Of a stretch of DNA of 64,000 nt, positions 7,975 to 15,949 are shown one piece after another. The notes under the pieces were generated by a model. That model ran no database searches and was not told the origin of the DNA. It saw only the letters and a list, made by a program, of their open reading frames with translations. Position 1 is the stretch's first letter, and each line of letters begins with the position of its first letter. The translations under genes were made by a program, and so were the position numbers. Source of the DNA: Planctomycetota bacterium (GTDB lineage Bacteria; Planctomycetota; Planctomycetia; Planctomycetales; Planctomycetaceae); NCBI GenBank assembly GCA_023417655.1, contig JAEZFD010000004.1:1-64000 (forward strand), given 5' to 3'.

Positions 7975-9546
7975 ATGCCGCGGTGTCCCCTTCCCTTCCA
8001 TAGCGCAGACAACGGGTACGACCTGGTTTGTTCGGCGACGCTGCAGCGTCTGGAGATCCATCGACAGAGACTGTCTGGCGAATGGGCCCAACCGGATTCG
8101 TCTTCCTCAGAGACGATCACCATTCTGGAAGAAGCGAAACGTCATCCGAGTGGGTTCCGGAAAAACCTGTTCATCGAGTCCTCGGGTGAGATCGTCCGAT
8201 TTGAATCGTGCCTGGACCCATGGCAGCGCGCAGACTTCGAAGCACTCGATGAGGCTTGGATGTCCTGTGCTCATGTGAGCAACCGCCGGCCACTGAAACG
8301 TCGCGGCTACCTGGAACGTCCCCGAGGCCACTCAAAGACCACCGATGTCGCGGTGATGGTGTTATGGGCACTGGTCGCCGCACCGGTGAAGATTGTGGGA
8401 TATGCGGCGGCGGCCAGTGAAGAACAGGCGGAGCTGATTGTCCAGTCGGCGGAGCGGATTCAACGCGTCAATCCCTGGCTCTCAGGACTGATCAAAATCC
8501 AGTCGGGGAAGATTATCAACACGGAGACCGGGAGCACCTGCACTGTGGTCCCGGCCAAGGCGAACGTGATCTACGGCCAGGCTCCCAACTTCGTCATCGC
8601 GGACGAACTGACGCACTGGACTGACAGGTCCGTGTGGTCTGCCCTCTATTCCGGCACTGCGAAAGTCCCGACATCCATCGCTGTGGTGATTTCGAACGCC
8701 GGCTACGGAAAGGGAAGAAGCTGGCAATGGAAGGAGCGCGAGAAGATTCGCCAGGATCCGGCCTGGTACTTTGCATCGCTGAAGGGACCACAAGCCACAT
8801 GGCTCTCGCAGGAAGACCTCGAAGAACAACGCCGCGTGCTGGAGGATGAGGAATACCAGCGGCTCTGGCTGAACCGCTGGTTGTCGGACACGAAAGGTGG
8901 CATCACGTTCAAGGAGGTGCAGGAGGCAACCACGCTTTCGGGACCTGCCACGAACACGTTGCATGGATGCGACTTCGTCATCGGGGGATTAGACGTCGGC
9001 ATCAAGCATGACCGAACCTCCCTGGTCTGGATCGGCGGCAACTCGGAAAAACGGAAATTGAGGCTGCTCGGGCATCGAACTTGGCGACCTGCAGAGTTTC
9101 CAGGCGGGCGGGTGGATTTGGCCACCGTGGAGAACGCCATCATCGAGGATTACCAGCGTCTGGGCGTCAACGCTCTGTATGCCGATGACTGGCAGGCAAT
9201 TTCCACCTTGCAGCGGTTGGGAGAACACTTCCGCTGCTTTGAGGTGAATTTCTCCAGCGCCCGAGTTCGCAAAGACATGGCCAGACTGTTCGAAGACGCC
9301 TTCAGATCCGGATGGATTGAACTCTTCTATGACGAGGTCCTTGAAGGAGATCTCTTGTCGATGGAGATCGTTCGCCACGAGCACAGCCGGACAAAAGTTC
9401 TGACAGCTGAACAAGATGAACAGGGCCATGCCGATTCAGGATTCGCTCTGGCAATCGCGATTCTCCGCGGGTGGGACTGGTTAGAAGCGTTGTCGAGGGG
9501 GGCGTATTCGGACTCACATGAGTTCTACCAGGTTGAGATTCTCTGA
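7975..9546 (+). CDS. Phage terminase large subunit (packaging ATPase/nuclease)
   Basis: 523 residues, a usual length. The ATPase half has a Walker-A-like RPRGHSKTT (about 116-123) and a Walker B NFVIADE ending in D210-E211. The C-terminal half has an RNase-H-like nuclease signature: GGLDVGIKHDRTS (D340, D346), YADDWQA (D404/D405) and a late Asp in GHADSGFALA (about D487). In phages this motor cuts concatemers and pumps DNA into the procapsid. All key residues appear intact. It is the last gene of the module and starts 4 bases after the HGG gene. No portal gene was recognised beside it, which is unusual because large terminase and portal are normally neighbours. Confidence 0.85.
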   Translation: MPRCPLPFHSADNGYDLVCSATLQRLEIHRQRLSGEWAQPDSSSSETITILEEAKRHPSGFRKNLFIESSGEIVRFESCLDPWQRADFEALDEAWMSCAHVSNRRPLKRRGYLERPRGHSKTTDVAVMVLWALVAAPVKIVGYAAAASEEQAELIVQSAERIQRVNPWLSGLIKIQSGKIINTETGSTCTVVPAKANVIYGQAPNFVIADELTHWTDRSVWSALYSGTAKVPTSIAVVISNAGYGKGRSWQWKEREKIRQDPAWYFASLKGPQATWLSQEDLEEQRRVLEDEEYQRLWLNRWLSDTKGGITFKEVQEATTLSGPATNTLHGCDFVIGGLDVGIKHDRTSLVWIGGNSEKRKLRLLGHRTWRPAEFPGGRVDLATVENAIIEDYQRLGVNALYADDWQAISTLQRLGEHFRCFEVNFSSARVRKDMARLFEDAFRSGWIELFYDEVLEGDLLSMEIVRHEHSRTKVLTAEQDEQGHADSGFALAIAILRGWDWLEALSRGAYSDSHEFYQVEIL

Positions 9547-9938
9547 GAGTCAAGGATCCGCTCATGAAACACAAACGTTCATTAATGGAAAGGCGGGACA
9601 TTCGATGACAGGCAACCGAATCTGTGAGCCAGTCAAGTCGGAATCAGAGTGCAAATTGCCACGCACGGCCCCGTGTGCTGCGGCACCTCGCTGCACGGTC
9701 GCGATTTTCTCTCATCATTGGCGATATGACCCGTGTGACCCAACGAGACCATACGTGCGTTGAACGTCATTTCCGCTGCAAACTGAGTTACATGCATTTT
9801 CGCTTGCGCTTTTTTGGCACAACGGCTCAAAATTCAAGGCCAACCCTGCCAACTGGGTGTAGTGTTTCCATGCACGTGCGAGGGCTTTCTCGCTGTGCCT
9901 GTTTTCAAGTCGCAGCGATCCATTTTCTAGGATCCACT
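9547..9938. other. Gap between the packaging module and the Tad locus
   Basis: An open frame runs through part of this gap into the CpaE-like gene, but it has poor codon character and I see no supported gene. Right-hand element boundary, promoter of the Tad block and any attachment site should lie here; I could not recognise a clear repeat or promoter. Confidence 0.5.
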
Positions 9939-11165
9939 ATGTCGATTTTTATTGCAGGTGACAGTCCCCAGACCTGTTCCCAGGTTCAGGCCGCACTGAC
10001 CCAGCTAGGGTGTGCAATCAATCCGCGCTTCATCGCTCCGATTGATTGCTCCCTCCGAATCATGCTTAGTTCAGGCAGTCTGATTCGAATGGTTGTGGTA
10101 ATTCTGCCCCCGGGTGGAGATCAGGCCTTTCGATTCATCCGCGAAGTCCGTGAGCAAACACACTTGCCAGTCGCCGTGATCGGACCGGTAACCGACCCCC
10201 ACTCCATCCTGTCCTCCCTCGATTCCGGTGCAGATCATTACATTGATTTGAATGGCAATCTGCTCGCTCCGCTGGAGAAGTACCTCAACCGCCATCGGTC
10301 CCCCAGCAGCAGTTTCACTGTCTCCGGGAAACTGATTGCAGTCGTGTCACCGTGCGGTGGAACCGGAGTGAGCATTCTCGCTGCAAATCTCGCCGTCACT
10401 GTGGCACAGCGTCAACGCCGTTGCACACTGCTGGACCTGAATGTCGGGCGTGGTGATCAGGCTGCCCTCTTCAACCTGAGTCCGCGGCACCACCTCAATG
10501 ACCTTGTCGACAATCTCGATTCACTCGACCGGAACATTCTGGAGCAGTCCCTGACGACTCACGCTTCCGGAACGCGGCTTCTGGCAGCGAATGAAGACTT
10601 GCTGGACAATGACCATGCCTATCAGATCGGGCTGCGAAAGATCTGTCAGCTGTCGCGGCAGACATCGGAATGCACATTCCTTGACTACCCGCTGAACTAC
10701 CATGAAGAACGCATGGGTGTCTTGAGAGAATGTGATCGGGTCCTGATTGTCATCCGACCTGATTTCACATCACTGAAGAACCTCTGCTATCTCGTGCCTT
10801 ATCTCGATCGTCTGGCTCTGGACCCGAGTCGAGTCGATGTTGTTGCCAATCGAGTCGGAACACCTCAGGAAATTCCCGCTGCGCAGCTGAAGTATGGCAA
10901 CGGGAAAACTGTCGATCTCACGGTTGAAGATATGCCGGAGCTTGTCAATCGCAGCGTGAATTGCGGAACTCCCGTCGTTCTCGCCGCCCCGCAATCGAAG
11001 TTCAGTCGATCGATTCAGAAACTTGCCCAAGTCGTCTTTCCTGTTGAGGCGTCCGCTTCGGACATTAATGGGAAGCGTCAGCTAAGTGCTGGCCTGTTCC
11101 GGCTTCCATTCAGCAAAAATTCAAAACCCCCGGCGGAAATGCAGACGGCTGCTTCCTCGAAGTAG
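9939..11165 (+). CDS. CpaE/TadZ-like pilus-assembly ATPase-fold protein with degenerate Walker A
   Basis: 408 residues from ATG 9939. Residues 1-120 look like a degenerate receiver domain; from about 130 a MinD/ParA-like domain follows. Its P-loop reads SPCGGTGVS (about 137-145), where the family usually has KGG at the start; the signature lysine is Cys here and the second is Val, so ATP hydrolysis may be weak or absent. The family (CpaE/TadZ) places the Tad pilus machine at a cell site. It is the first gene of a co-directional Tad block and precedes CpaF, as in other Tad loci. An upstream in-frame extension to 9624 lacks coding character, so I chose the internal ATG. Confidence 0.8.
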   Translation: MSIFIAGDSPQTCSQVQAALTQLGCAINPRFIAPIDCSLRIMLSSGSLIRMVVVILPPGGDQAFRFIREVREQTHLPVAVIGPVTDPHSILSSLDSGADHYIDLNGNLLAPLEKYLNRHRSPSSSFTVSGKLIAVVSPCGGTGVSILAANLAVTVAQRQRRCTLLDLNVGRGDQAALFNLSPRHHLNDLVDNLDSLDRNILEQSLTTHASGTRLLAANEDLLDNDHAYQIGLRKICQLSRQTSECTFLDYPLNYHEERMGVLRECDRVLIVIRPDFTSLKNLCYLVPYLDRLALDPSRVDVVANRVGTPQEIPAAQLKYGNGKTVDLTVEDMPELVNRSVNCGTPVVLAAPQSKFSRSIQKLAQVVFPVEASASDINGKRQLSAGLFRLPFSKNSKPPAEMQTAASSK

Positions 11166-11490
11166 CTCGCTTCCACTGGTCTTCCCAAATCACTTCAGGC
11201 GACGCGGATCTTCATAAAAGCTCTGCGTCAATGCCCAGGGATCTGCTTGCGATCACAGCATCTCTCCGGCACCGGTACGTCGTTCTGACTGACCTAATCG
11301 CATGAACGTATTTCGTTACCTCGCGCGAGTCACCTCTGCGTGAGCTTATCCGCAATTTAAAGTCTCTCTACCGCAATCACATTCTGATCCAACCATCCTG
11401 AACGGACAGCGTCACGCACGTCCGGGAGGGACGGTGCGCCTGCCTGTCTGTAGACGTCACGAATGATGGGTATCCACAGGGAAGAAATCG
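11166..11490. other. Gap between the cpaE-like gene and cpaF
   Basis: About 325 bases with no gene I can support. A promoter for cpaF and the following genes may lie here, as cpaF is not translationally coupled to the gene before it. Confidence 0.5.
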
Positions 11491-12852
11491 ATGGTGATCG
11501 AATCCGGAGGAGTCGCGACTCGGGGAAAGTCCAATGACCCGGAGGTACGCTTCAATCAGGTCAAACGTGAGATTCACAAGACACTGATCCAGGGAGTGAA
11601 TTTCAGCTCTGTAGGCGGGCTGCGTGATTATGAACTTCGTCGCGAACTTCGTCGCGGCATCGAGCAGCTATGCCTCATTCGCTCGGAGTTGATCAGCCAT
11701 ACAGACCGTGAACGGCTGATTAACGAAGTCATTGATGAAACACTGGGGCTGGGCCCGATCGAAGCACTGCTCAGAGACTCGACAGTTTCCGACATCCTGA
11801 TCAACGGTCCGAAGAAAGTGTACGTTGAGCGTCATGGACGGCTGGAACAGACTTCGGTGGCATTCCATGACTCGGAACATCTGCTGGAAATCGTACAGCG
11901 GGTGGCAAGTCGAGTGGGACGTCGTTTGGATGAATCCAGTCCAATGGTCGATGCACGTCTGCAGGACGGCAGTCGTGTGAATGCGGTCATTGCCCCGCTG
12001 GCTCTCGACGGTGCACTGGTTTCGATCCGCCGATTCGGAGCCCGTCCGTTGCTCGCCAGTGATCTTGTCTCCAAGAACACATTGACCAATGAAATGCTCG
12101 CGTTTCTGGCAGGGTGTATTCAGGCCAAGATGAACATCATTATTGCTGGTAGCACAGGCAGCGGAAAAACAACGATCTTGAATGCACTCTCGAGTTTCAT
12201 TTCGCATGGTGAGAGAATCGCCACGATCGAAGACGCAGCAGAACTGCAGCTGCAGCAGCCTCACGTGGCCCGCATGGAAACACGACCGGCCAATCTGGAA
12301 GGCAAAGGCGAAGTCACGGCCCGCGACCTGCTTCGTAACACCCTGCGAATGCGGCCTGACCGGATTGTCGTGGGTGAATGCCGCGGCGAAGAAGCGTTTG
12401 ACATGCTGCAGGCGATGAGCACAGGGCATGATGGCAGTCTGACAACCATTCACGCCAACAACACTCGCGACGCACTGTCACGGCTCGAAATGCTGGTGGG
12501 AATGGCGGGATATGAACTGCCCGTCTGGCTGATTCAACGACAGATTGCGTCTGCAGTTCATCTGGTCGTTCATTGTGCACGCGTCGCGGGCGGTCAACGG
12601 AAGGTGGTGCAGATTTCCGAACTCCTTGGCATTCAGGGGAACGAGTTCACGATGCATGACCTGTTCGTCTATGAACAGACAGGGGTGGATCAGAATCAGA
12701 ACGCCGTCGGAGACTTCAAAGCATCGGGGATTCGGCCACGCTGTCTCGAGAAATTGCGGCAATCAGGAATTGAACTTCCGCAAGGAATCTTCAAAGAAAA
12801 GCGACTGACCCCGGCTTATGCCGACGAAACCATGCAGAGGGGCCGTTCATGA
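11491..12852 (+). CDS. cpaF: Tad pilus secretion ATPase CpaF/TadA
   Basis: 453 residues. The N-terminal domain (to about 190) has the typical CpaF pattern TLGLGPIEALL...VSDILINGP; the motor domain has Walker A AGSTGSGKTT (about 219-228), an Asp box with ATIEDAAEL, and the histidine box TIHANN. This is the VirB11/GspE-type hexameric ATPase that powers Flp pilus extension (and, in some Tad systems, retraction) at the inner membrane. All motifs are intact. Its stop overlaps the TadB start (ATGA at 12849), so the two are translationally coupled. A 325-base gap separates it from the CpaE-like gene. Confidence 0.95.
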   Translation: MVIESGGVATRGKSNDPEVRFNQVKREIHKTLIQGVNFSSVGGLRDYELRRELRRGIEQLCLIRSELISHTDRERLINEVIDETLGLGPIEALLRDSTVSDILINGPKKVYVERHGRLEQTSVAFHDSEHLLEIVQRVASRVGRRLDESSPMVDARLQDGSRVNAVIAPLALDGALVSIRRFGARPLLASDLVSKNTLTNEMLAFLAGCIQAKMNIIIAGSTGSGKTTILNALSSFISHGERIATIEDAAELQLQQPHVARMETRPANLEGKGEVTARDLLRNTLRMRPDRIVVGECRGEEAFDMLQAMSTGHDGSLTTIHANNTRDALSRLEMLVGMAGYELPVWLIQRQIASAVHLVVHCARVAGGQRKVVQISELLGIQGNEFTMHDLFVYEQTGVDQNQNAVGDFKASGIRPRCLEKLRQSGIELPQGIFKEKRLTPAYADETMQRGRS

Positions 12853-13805
12853 TTGAAATGACGGATCCCATCATGATTTCCGGCGCGGCATTTGTGATCT
12901 CAACCGCTGCTGTCGTCTACATTGTTGCCGACAATTTTCAGGGGGCGAACCGTTCAACGCACGCTCGCCTTCAGGGACTTCACCAGAAAGCCCACCCGAC
13001 TCAGGTGCAGTCGATTTTCACGAGCCTTAGTGACCTGAATCTCGATTCGGCCGGGGCGCGGAGAAACTGGCTCTGGTATCACCTGCTGATGCTGATTGAG
13101 CAAAGCGATTCTAAAATCACGATCCCGCTCATCCTTGGTCTGAGTGTGATTCTGGGAGCGCTCTCCGCAGGAACGATCAGCGCCATAAACACGAAACTGC
13201 TAGTGCTGGTTCCTGCCTTTCTCATCGGAATGCTTCTGCCCTATTGCTGGCTGAGATGGAAAAGGGCGAGGCGACTGTCCCTGCTGGTCGATCAGTTGCC
13301 TGACGCATTCGACATGATGCGTCGAGCAGTCCGCGCCGGACGAACCTTACCGATGGCCATGCAGATGGTGGCGAAGGAGTCCCCTCCCCTGATTGCCAAA
13401 GAATTCGAACGATGCTGCGAACAGCATGAGCTGGGGTTGTCTCAGGAAGTCAGTCTCCGCGAGATGGCCCGTCGAAATGACATCATGGAGTTTCGAATCT
13501 TCGTCGTGGCCATGCTGGTTCAGCGCATCAGCGGAGGGAACCCCGTCGATCTGCTCGATAACTTGGCGCAGCGAGTCCGAAGTCGCAAGAAGCTGTCTGA
13601 TCGAGTGAGAGGCCTGACGAGCGAAGGCCGAATGCAGGCAATGGTTCTTTACATTCTGCCGGTGGCTGCGTTTGCCGCGATTTACTTCATCGACCGGAGT
13701 TATGCCCAGATACTTCTGGACCGCCCCAGACTAATTGCATCGTTGGTCGCGGCCCAACTCGTAGGAGCGATCTGGATCAATCGGATCGTGAATTTCGACT
13801 ATTGA
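12849..13805 (+). CDS. tadB: Tad inner-membrane platform protein TadB
   Basis: 318 residues, starting on the ATGA overlap with cpaF. One N-terminal membrane helix, a pair of helices at about 80-130 (IPLILGLSVILGALSAG, then LVLVPAFLIGMLLPYCWL), a cytoplasmic GspF-type domain with LPDAFDMMRRAVRAGRTLPMAM, and C-terminal membrane helices around 270-315. This is the T2SS-F family core that, paired with TadC, anchors the CpaF motor to the membrane. Length and topology are normal. Adjacent TadC follows after 81 bases. Confidence 0.92.
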   Translation: MIEMTDPIMISGAAFVISTAAVVYIVADNFQGANRSTHARLQGLHQKAHPTQVQSIFTSLSDLNLDSAGARRNWLWYHLLMLIEQSDSKITIPLILGLSVILGALSAGTISAINTKLLVLVPAFLIGMLLPYCWLRWKRARRLSLLVDQLPDAFDMMRRAVRAGRTLPMAMQMVAKESPPLIAKEFERCCEQHELGLSQEVSLREMARRNDIMEFRIFVVAMLVQRISGGNPVDLLDNLAQRVRSRKKLSDRVRGLTSEGRMQAMVLYILPVAAFAAIYFIDRSYAQILLDRPRLIASLVAAQLVGAIWINRIVNFDY

Positions 13806-13886
13806 GATCCGACCCGACGAATCAACCAGGCCCTGTGAACCACAATCCCACGGGACGTTCAAGATTTCGGACTGAGGATTATTTCC

Positions 13887-14813
13887 ATGTCGCTGGAACT
13901 CGTCACGATTTACATCCCGACGTTCGTCTCGGTCGCAGCTGGGATGTTCTTCTTCACTCAGTGGATGAGTCACGATTCCCGAGTGGATGAGAGAATCAAC
14001 CGGCTGCGATCCCGCCATTCTGATCGCGAGGAAGATCTCGAAGAGGAAAAGCATCTCACTGCGTTCGAACGAATCATGCACCGGTTCGCCGGGCTGTTGC
14101 TGATCTCTTCACCCTCGGGGAGGCAAAGTCTGAGCAAACGTTGTCAGCTGGCAGGATTGGAAGGACCGAATGCGGTCTCCATCTTTGTTGTCTCGCGGTT
14201 CCTGCTGGCAGCCCTGCCGGCCTTGATCATGGCCGTGCTGGTGGCCACCTGGAAACAACACTCAGAGATGATCCTCCTCTGTGGCGGCATCGTCTGTGGA
14301 TTTGGACTGCTGATCCCAGGGCTGGTCCTCGACTGGATGAAGTCACGCCGGCAGACGATCCTGCTGCGGACGCTGCCTGACTTTCTGGACGTTCTGATCA
14401 CCTGCATTGAAGGAGGTTTGAGTCTGGAAGGAGGACTCAAGCGTGTCTCGATCGAACTGAAGTACGCGCATCCACTTCTCTCGAGGGAGTTGCAGCGAAT
14501 GCAACAGGAAATGGACTTCGGAGCGACTCCGGAAGAAGCGACCGCCAGCTTCGCCACCCGGACTGACCTCGAGGCAATCAAGACTCTGGCGCTGTTTCTG
14601 CAGCAGGCGAGAAAGCTGGGAACGTCGATCACAGAGGCGTTGAGATCACATTCCGACATGATTCGAGAGAAGCGTGAAGCACGGGCCGAAGAACTGGCAC
14701 AAAAGGCGGCAGTCAAGATTCTGTTTCCTACGCTGGCGCTAATCTTTCCCGCTGTGTTTATCGTCCTTGCAGGTCCCGCCGCGATTCAACTGGCTGAACA
14801 GTTCGGGAAATGA
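13887..14813 (+). CDS. tadC: Tad inner-membrane platform protein TadC
   Basis: 308 residues from ATG 13887. N-terminal membrane helix, a helical pair at about 92-145 (FVVSRFLLAALPALIMAVLV; ILLCGGIVCGFGLLI), then the T2SS-F domain containing LPDFLDVLITCIEGGLSLE and a C-terminal membrane helix (ILFPTLALIFPAVFIVL). Partner of TadB in the inner-membrane platform. The next gene begins 3 bases after its stop, indicating one operon. No anomalies seen. Confidence 0.92.
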   Translation: MSLELVTIYIPTFVSVAAGMFFFTQWMSHDSRVDERINRLRSRHSDREEDLEEEKHLTAFERIMHRFAGLLLISSPSGRQSLSKRCQLAGLEGPNAVSIFVVSRFLLAALPALIMAVLVATWKQHSEMILLCGGIVCGFGLLIPGLVLDWMKSRRQTILLRTLPDFLDVLITCIEGGLSLEGGLKRVSIELKYAHPLLSRELQRMQQEMDFGATPEEATASFATRTDLEAIKTLALFLQQARKLGTSITEALRSHSDMIREKREARAEELAQKAAVKILFPTLALIFPAVFIVLAGPAAIQLAEQFGK

Positions 14814-14816
14814 TCA

Positions 14817-15287
14817 ATGCACGCCATCGCCTCTTTCAACTGTCGACTGCAGTCAGAAGTGACTCATTCAAGGCAACTTCGTCATCAGCGAAGGGGTGCA
14901 GCGGCACTGGAGTTGGCAATCGCCCTCCCCGTGATGATGTTGCTCGTGATCCTGTGCGTGGACTTTGGACGGATTGCTTACTTCTCGATCGCACTGAACA
15001 ACGCGATTGGCTCTGGAATGACCGTGGCCACGACGCATCGCTATACCAATTACACACGGCAGTCCTGGGAGGACCAGATCCGACTGGCCGTTCAGGAGGA
15101 GATGCAGTCAGTCGCCTCGTTCAGCGATGCAAACCTGCAACAGACGGTCGAGGTCAGTGAAAGGACCTCGCGTCCGACAGTGGTCACGTTGACGGTCTCG
15201 TATCCGTTTCAAATGACCGTGAGCTGGCCGGGACTGCGCCGGTCGGTCGTCCTGAGACAGACTCTGACCGGAACGCAATATCGATAG
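14817..15287 (+). CDS. TadE-family pseudopilin
   Basis: 156 residues. After a short basic leader comes the TadE signature: RRGAAALELAIALPVMMLLVILCVDFGRIAYF, split as a Gly-Ala-Ala cleavage region, a Glu at +5-like position and a hydrophobic helix. The rest is a small extracellular beta-rich domain ending in TLTGTQYR. Minor pseudopilins of this type prime or cap Flp pilus assembly and are cleaved by the prepilin peptidase TadV/CpaA, which is not in the window. It is tightly spaced behind tadC (3 bases). Confidence 0.85.
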   Translation: MHAIASFNCRLQSEVTHSRQLRHQRRGAAALELAIALPVMMLLVILCVDFGRIAYFSIALNNAIGSGMTVATTHRYTNYTRQSWEDQIRLAVQEEMQSVASFSDANLQQTVEVSERTSRPTVVTLTVSYPFQMTVSWPGLRRSVVLRQTLTGTQYR

Positions 15288-15403
15288 CAGTTCCCCGTCA
15301 TCGGAAATCATCCTGCGAGTGAGCCTGCTTAACAGAAGATGGACCGACTCCGGCCCTCAACTTCGAATCCCAATGAGAGATAAACGATCCTGCGTCCGAT
15401 GAT

Positions 15404-15904
15404 GTGATGAGGAAGTACGCAATGCGCTCACATTGTACCTGTATTGCCCGACGATCCCTGGCTGGCTGTTCAATGCGGTCAGGCGTCATCTTCGTTGAAG
15501 CCGCTCTGATCTTGAGTGTCCTGCTGCTGCTGATGCTCATGGCGGTCGACCTCAGTCTGGCGGTTCTCCGCCATAACACGCTTTCTGAAGTGACACGCAA
15601 ACTCACTCGGGAAGCAATCGTGCATGGAGCCCAGGCTGCCAAAACGAATCGTGGCTGGGGGCCGGCCGCCTGGCAGGGAACAGCGGCAGATGATGCACCG
15701 CAGGCCGTGCTGGTTCGCGGATTGCTGGCGACCATCGACCCTCGTGCTGTCCGGTTGCGCGTCGACTGGATCGATGGTGGCCATGCACTCGATCAACGAG
15801 TTCGGGTAACCGCGAACCTCACCTATGTCCCGATTTTCCGGTTGCCGTTCTTTCGAAATCGGTTTGAGCTGACAGCCACCTCCGTCATGCGGATTACGTA
15901 TTAG
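15404..15904 (+). CDS. Second TadE/TadF-type pseudopilin
   Basis: 166 residues from ATG 15404; ATG 15422 or a later codon would also keep the motif. It contains RSGVIFVEAALILSVLLLLML, matching the TadE/F leader with the conserved Glu, followed by a soluble domain ending in ATSVMRITY. The order TadE, TadE/F, TadG is standard for Tad loci. It is separated from the first pseudopilin by 116 bases with no clear terminator, so it is probably in the same transcript. Confidence 0.8.
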   Translation: MMRKYAMRSHCTCIARRSLAGCSMRSGVIFVEAALILSVLLLLMLMAVDLSLAVLRHNTLSEVTRKLTREAIVHGAQAAKTNRGWGPAAWQGTAADDAPQAVLVRGLLATIDPRAVRLRVDWIDGGHALDQRVRVTANLTYVPIFRLPFFRNRFELTATSVMRITY

Positions 15905-15949
15905 AGCCAGGTGCTCTTTCCAGCGCCCGAGTAGAGCGACCCCTGACTG

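Noticed and set aside
11668..12453. 261-codon minus-strand open frame inside cpaF
   Set aside because: Completely within a clearly conserved ATPase gene; a composition shadow.
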